64,000 nt of DNA from Luteococcus sp038433135. Its GTDB lineage: Bacteria; Actinomycetota; Actinomycetes; Propionibacteriales; Propionibacteriaceae. Shown in pieces: positions 62,123-64,000 of this stretch. The DNA lies in NCBI RefSeq assembly GCF_038433135.1, contig NZ_JBCDMV010000002.1, positions 248,001-312,000 of the forward strand, in the 5' to 3' direction. Position 1 is the first letter of the stretch; every line of letters starts with the position of its first letter. The notes under the pieces are model-generated. The model had not been told where the DNA came from. It did no database searches and saw nothing but the letters and a program-made list of their open reading frames with translations. The position numbers were made by a program, and so were the translations under genes.

Positions 62123-63511
62123 TCACGACTTGGGCCGGCGCTTCAGGCCGAGCACGCCCAGGGCTTCCGCGACGCTGGCCACCTCCACCACCTTCAGCCC
62201 GCCCAGCGGCGGCACCTTCTGGGTGGTGTCCCGGGAACGGGCCGGAACGATGGCCAGTTCGAAACCGAGCCGGCCGGCCTCCTGCAGCCGTCGCTCCAGG
62301 CCCGGGGTGCGACGCAGGTCACCCGCCAACCCCACTTCGCCGACCGCCAGCACCCGTTTGGGGAAGTTCACCCCCAACTGTCCTGAGGCCACCGCGACGG
62401 CAATCGCCAGATCCGCGCACGGATCCGCCACCCGGGCGCCACCCACCGTCGCGACGTAGACATCCTTGGCGGCCAGACTGATCCCCGCCCGGGTCTCCAG
62501 CACCGCCAGGATCATCGCGACCCGGGAGGACTCCACCCCGTTGGTGGTGCGCCGCGGGTTCTTCTCATTGGTCGCCTGCGCCACCAAGGCCTGCACCTCT
62601 GCCAGCAGCGGACGGCGCCCCTCCATCGTGACGGTGACGCAGGTGCCAGGCACGGGCTCCTCCTGATGGGTGGTGAACAGCCCCGACGGGTCCGGCACCT
62701 CCACGATCCCGCGCTCACCCATCTCGAAGCAGCCCACCTCGTCAGCCGGTCCGAAGCGGTTCTTGGCGGCCCGCACCATCCGGAAGCCGGAATGCCGATC
62801 GCCCTCGAAGTTCAGCACCACGTCCACCAGGTGCTCCATGGTGCGCGGCCCGGCGATGTTGCCGTCCTTGGTGACATGCCCGACGATCACCACGGCCATT
62901 CCGCGTCGCTTGGCCACCCGCACCAGGGCGCCGGTCACCTCCCGCACCTGGGTGACGCCGCCGGGGGAGCCGTCGGCCTGGGCGGTGCCGATGGTCTGCA
63001 CCGAATCCAGCACCATCAGGCTGGGCTCCACCTCTTCCACGTGGCCCAGCACCGTGCCCAGATCGGTTTCGGCCGCCAGATAGAGCTCGTCGCCCAGGGC
63101 ACCGGTGCGATCCGCCCGCAGCCGCACCTGCGCCGCCGACTCCTCGCCGCTGACGTAGAGCGTGCGTCGGCCGGCGCTGGCCCACTTGGCCGCCACCTCC
63201 AACAGCAGGGTCGACTTGCCGACGCCCGGTTCGCCCGCCAGCAGCACCACCGCGCCCGGCACCAGCCCGCCGCCCAGCACCCTGTCCAACTCGCCGATCC
63301 CGGTCAGGTGACGACGGGTGGCATTGGTGGGCACCTGGTTGATCGGGATCGCCTTGGCGGTCGGCAGGCTGGAAGCCACCTCCGCCAGCTTGGGCGCACC
63401 CCGCTCGGCCACGCTGCCCCAGGCCTGGCACTCGCCACAGCGACCCACCCAACGCGTCGATGTCCACCCGCACTCGGTGCAGGCCCACTGGTCTTCCTTC
63501 GTCTTTGCCAC
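62123..63511 (-). CDS. radA: DNA repair protein RadA
   Basis: A 462-residue RecA-like recombination helicase. The N-terminal C4 zinc finger is WACTECGWTSTRWVGRCGECQAW. A RecA-fold ATPase follows, with Walker A GEPGVGKST and the RadA motif KNRFG (RAAKNRFGPADEVGCFEM), then a C-terminal Lon-protease-like domain. It promotes branch migration of recombination intermediates. The GTG at 63511 (VAKTKEDQWACTECG) lies seven bases after TAGGGT; the upstream in-frame start is rejected. Paired with disA as in most Gram-positive bacteria. Confidence 0.95.
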   Translation of the reverse strand: MAKTKEDQWACTECGWTSTRWVGRCGECQAWGSVAERGAPKLAEVASSLPTAKAIPINQVPTNATRRHLTGIGELDRVLGGGLVPGAVVLLAGEPGVGKSTLLLEVAAKWASAGRRTLYVSGEESAAQVRLRADRTGALGDELYLAAETDLGTVLGHVEEVEPSLMVLDSVQTIGTAQADGSPGGVTQVREVTGALVRVAKRRGMAVVIVGHVTKDGNIAGPRTMEHLVDVVLNFEGDRHSGFRMVRAAKNRFGPADEVGCFEMGERGIVEVPDPSGLFTTHQEEPVPGTCVTVTMEGRRPLLAEVQALVAQATNEKNPRRTTNGVESSRVAMILAVLETRAGISLAAKDVYVATVGGARVADPCADLAIAVAVASGQLGVNFPKRVLAVGEVGLAGDLRRTPGLERRLQEAGRLGFELAIVPARSRDTTQKVPPLGGLKVVEVASVAEALGVLGLKRRPKS

Positions 63512-63518
63512 GCACCAG

Positions 63519-63524
63519 ACCCTA
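63519..63524 (-). promoter_or_regulatory. -10 box of radA, leaderless
   Basis: TAGGGT (minus strand) with seven bases to the GTG at 63511. Confidence 0.55.
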
Positions 63525-63560
63525 GAACAGCCCTCCGACAAAAGGCCCGGGGAAGCACTC

Positions 63561-63592
63561 CGGCGCGGTTCCCTTAGTGAGGAACCGCGCCG
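63561..63592 (-). terminator. Terminator of the VOC gene
   Basis: A perfect 12-bp stem (63561-63572 with 63581-63592) and eight-base loop, 36 bases after the stop of the minus-strand gene at the right edge and upstream of the radA promoter. Confidence 0.75.
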
Positions 63593-63627
63593 AATGGCTT
63601 GTCAACTGCCAATTGGGTGCCGGGGGA

Positions 63628-64000
63628 TCAGATCCGGACGATGCCCTTGTTCGGGGTCTGGAAGGTGATCGCGTCCATACCGGGCTGGCCATTGGGAGCG
63701 GTGAAGTTCAGCTCGATCCCGTCGAACTCGTCGCCCAGCTCGATGCCCAGCCAGTCCTCCATCCGCGGCTTGGAACCGGCGATGTCCATCTTCAGGACGT
63801 CGATCTCGCCGGGCAGGGCGCTCGGCAGCACCGAGTGGTCGGATTCCCACTGCAGGAAGTAGGGCAGCTGCGGATCGGCCATCAGGCCCTTGATCCCCAC
63901 CTGCTTCCACTCCAGCAGCCGGCCGTCGGGGAAGTGGCGCGAGCCCTCCACGGCGCTGCGGCCCAGCCGCTGTTCGTACAGGCTGATGTCGTCCACCGAG
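63628..64000 (-). CDS. VOC/glyoxalase-like domain protein, C-terminal part (5' end outside window)
   Basis: The frame is open through the right edge, so the start lies outside; about 123 residues are visible. The segment GLMADPQLPYFLQWESDHSVLPS is characteristic of the glyoxalase-like (Glyoxalase_3) group of the vicinal-oxygen-chelate superfamily, with the metal-binding His and Glu in context, and the rest alternates beta strands. Members are metal-dependent isomerases or dioxygenases, or antibiotic-binding proteins; the activity cannot be told. A terminator follows it before radA. Confidence 0.65.
   Translation of the reverse strand, partial: SVDDISLYEQRLGRSAVEGSRHFPDGRLLEWKQVGIKGLMADPQLPYFLQWESDHSVLPSALPGEIDVLKMDIAGSKPRMEDWLGIELGDEFDGIELNFTAPNGQPGMDAITFQTPNKGIVRI

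Noticed and set aside
61981..62481. Protein gene starting nine bases after the perfect TATAAT
   Set aside because: The translation is Arg/Pro/Gly-rich without any domain and runs antisense into radA; a non-coding RNA explains the promoter better.

Overview
The window is a 64 kb piece of a high-GC actinobacterial chromosome. The gene order (ppa / dacB-tilS-hpt / ftsH / folE-folP / folB-folK-DUF3180; lsr2-clpC; disA next to radA) is typical of Actinomycetota. Together with the PTS/trehalose genes and gene content it fits a member of the Propionibacteriaceae or a close relative; the genus is inference only. No rRNA, tRNA, CRISPR array, intact insertion sequence or phage was found.

Region 1 (1-8.4 kb) looks like variable, partly decayed DNA. 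It starts with the cut-off end of a HEPN-domain protein and a converging PIN-like nuclease in visibly more A/T-rich DNA. It continues with a hydrolase, a frameshifted secreted exonuclease/endonuclease/phosphatase-family gene, a perfect 42-bp palindrome, a toxin-antitoxin-like XRE/ImmA plus PIN pair, a 5' stub of nanE, a HAD phosphatase and a frameshifted secreted protein.

Region 2 (8.5-18.5 kb) holds a CPBP protease, a DUF2382 protein, a trehalose PTS permease with trehalose-6-phosphate hydrolase, a ROK glucokinase, a Gfo/Idh/MocA oxidoreductase and a DUF885 peptidase-like protein. These are interspersed with copies of a dispersed repeat carrying a CCTCGACAGGCTCGG core.

Region 3 (18.6-34.9 kb) has a large secreted subtilase, a flavin amine oxidase, a divergent TetR/MFS efflux pair with a palindromic operator, amtB-glnK (the PII protein lacks Tyr51), a beta-lactamase-like secreted protein, a zinc-ribbon membrane protein, a TRM11-like methyltransferase with SixA, a crcB pair, ppa and dacB.

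Region 4 (34.8-50.1 kb) is the conserved tilS-hpt-ftsH-fol block (tRNA lysidine, purine salvage, membrane proteolysis, folate synthesis). An orphan NuoD-like protein, Lsr2, ClpC, a secreted CAP/FG-GAP protein and an APH-fold protein without its catalytic HxD motif follow.

Region 5 (50.1-64 kb) has a rhomboid, a nucleoside-kinase-like protein, a TPP-riboswitch-controlled thiamine-precursor ECF transporter operon (ykoE-ykoD-ykoC) ending in an unassigned P-loop kinase, mutY, a GntP permease with divergent LysR regulator, disA, radA and the cut-off end of a VOC protein.

Across the window at least twelve genes have a TANNNT -10 hexamer 6-7 bases before the start codon and no Shine-Dalgarno sequence, the layout of leaderless transcripts.
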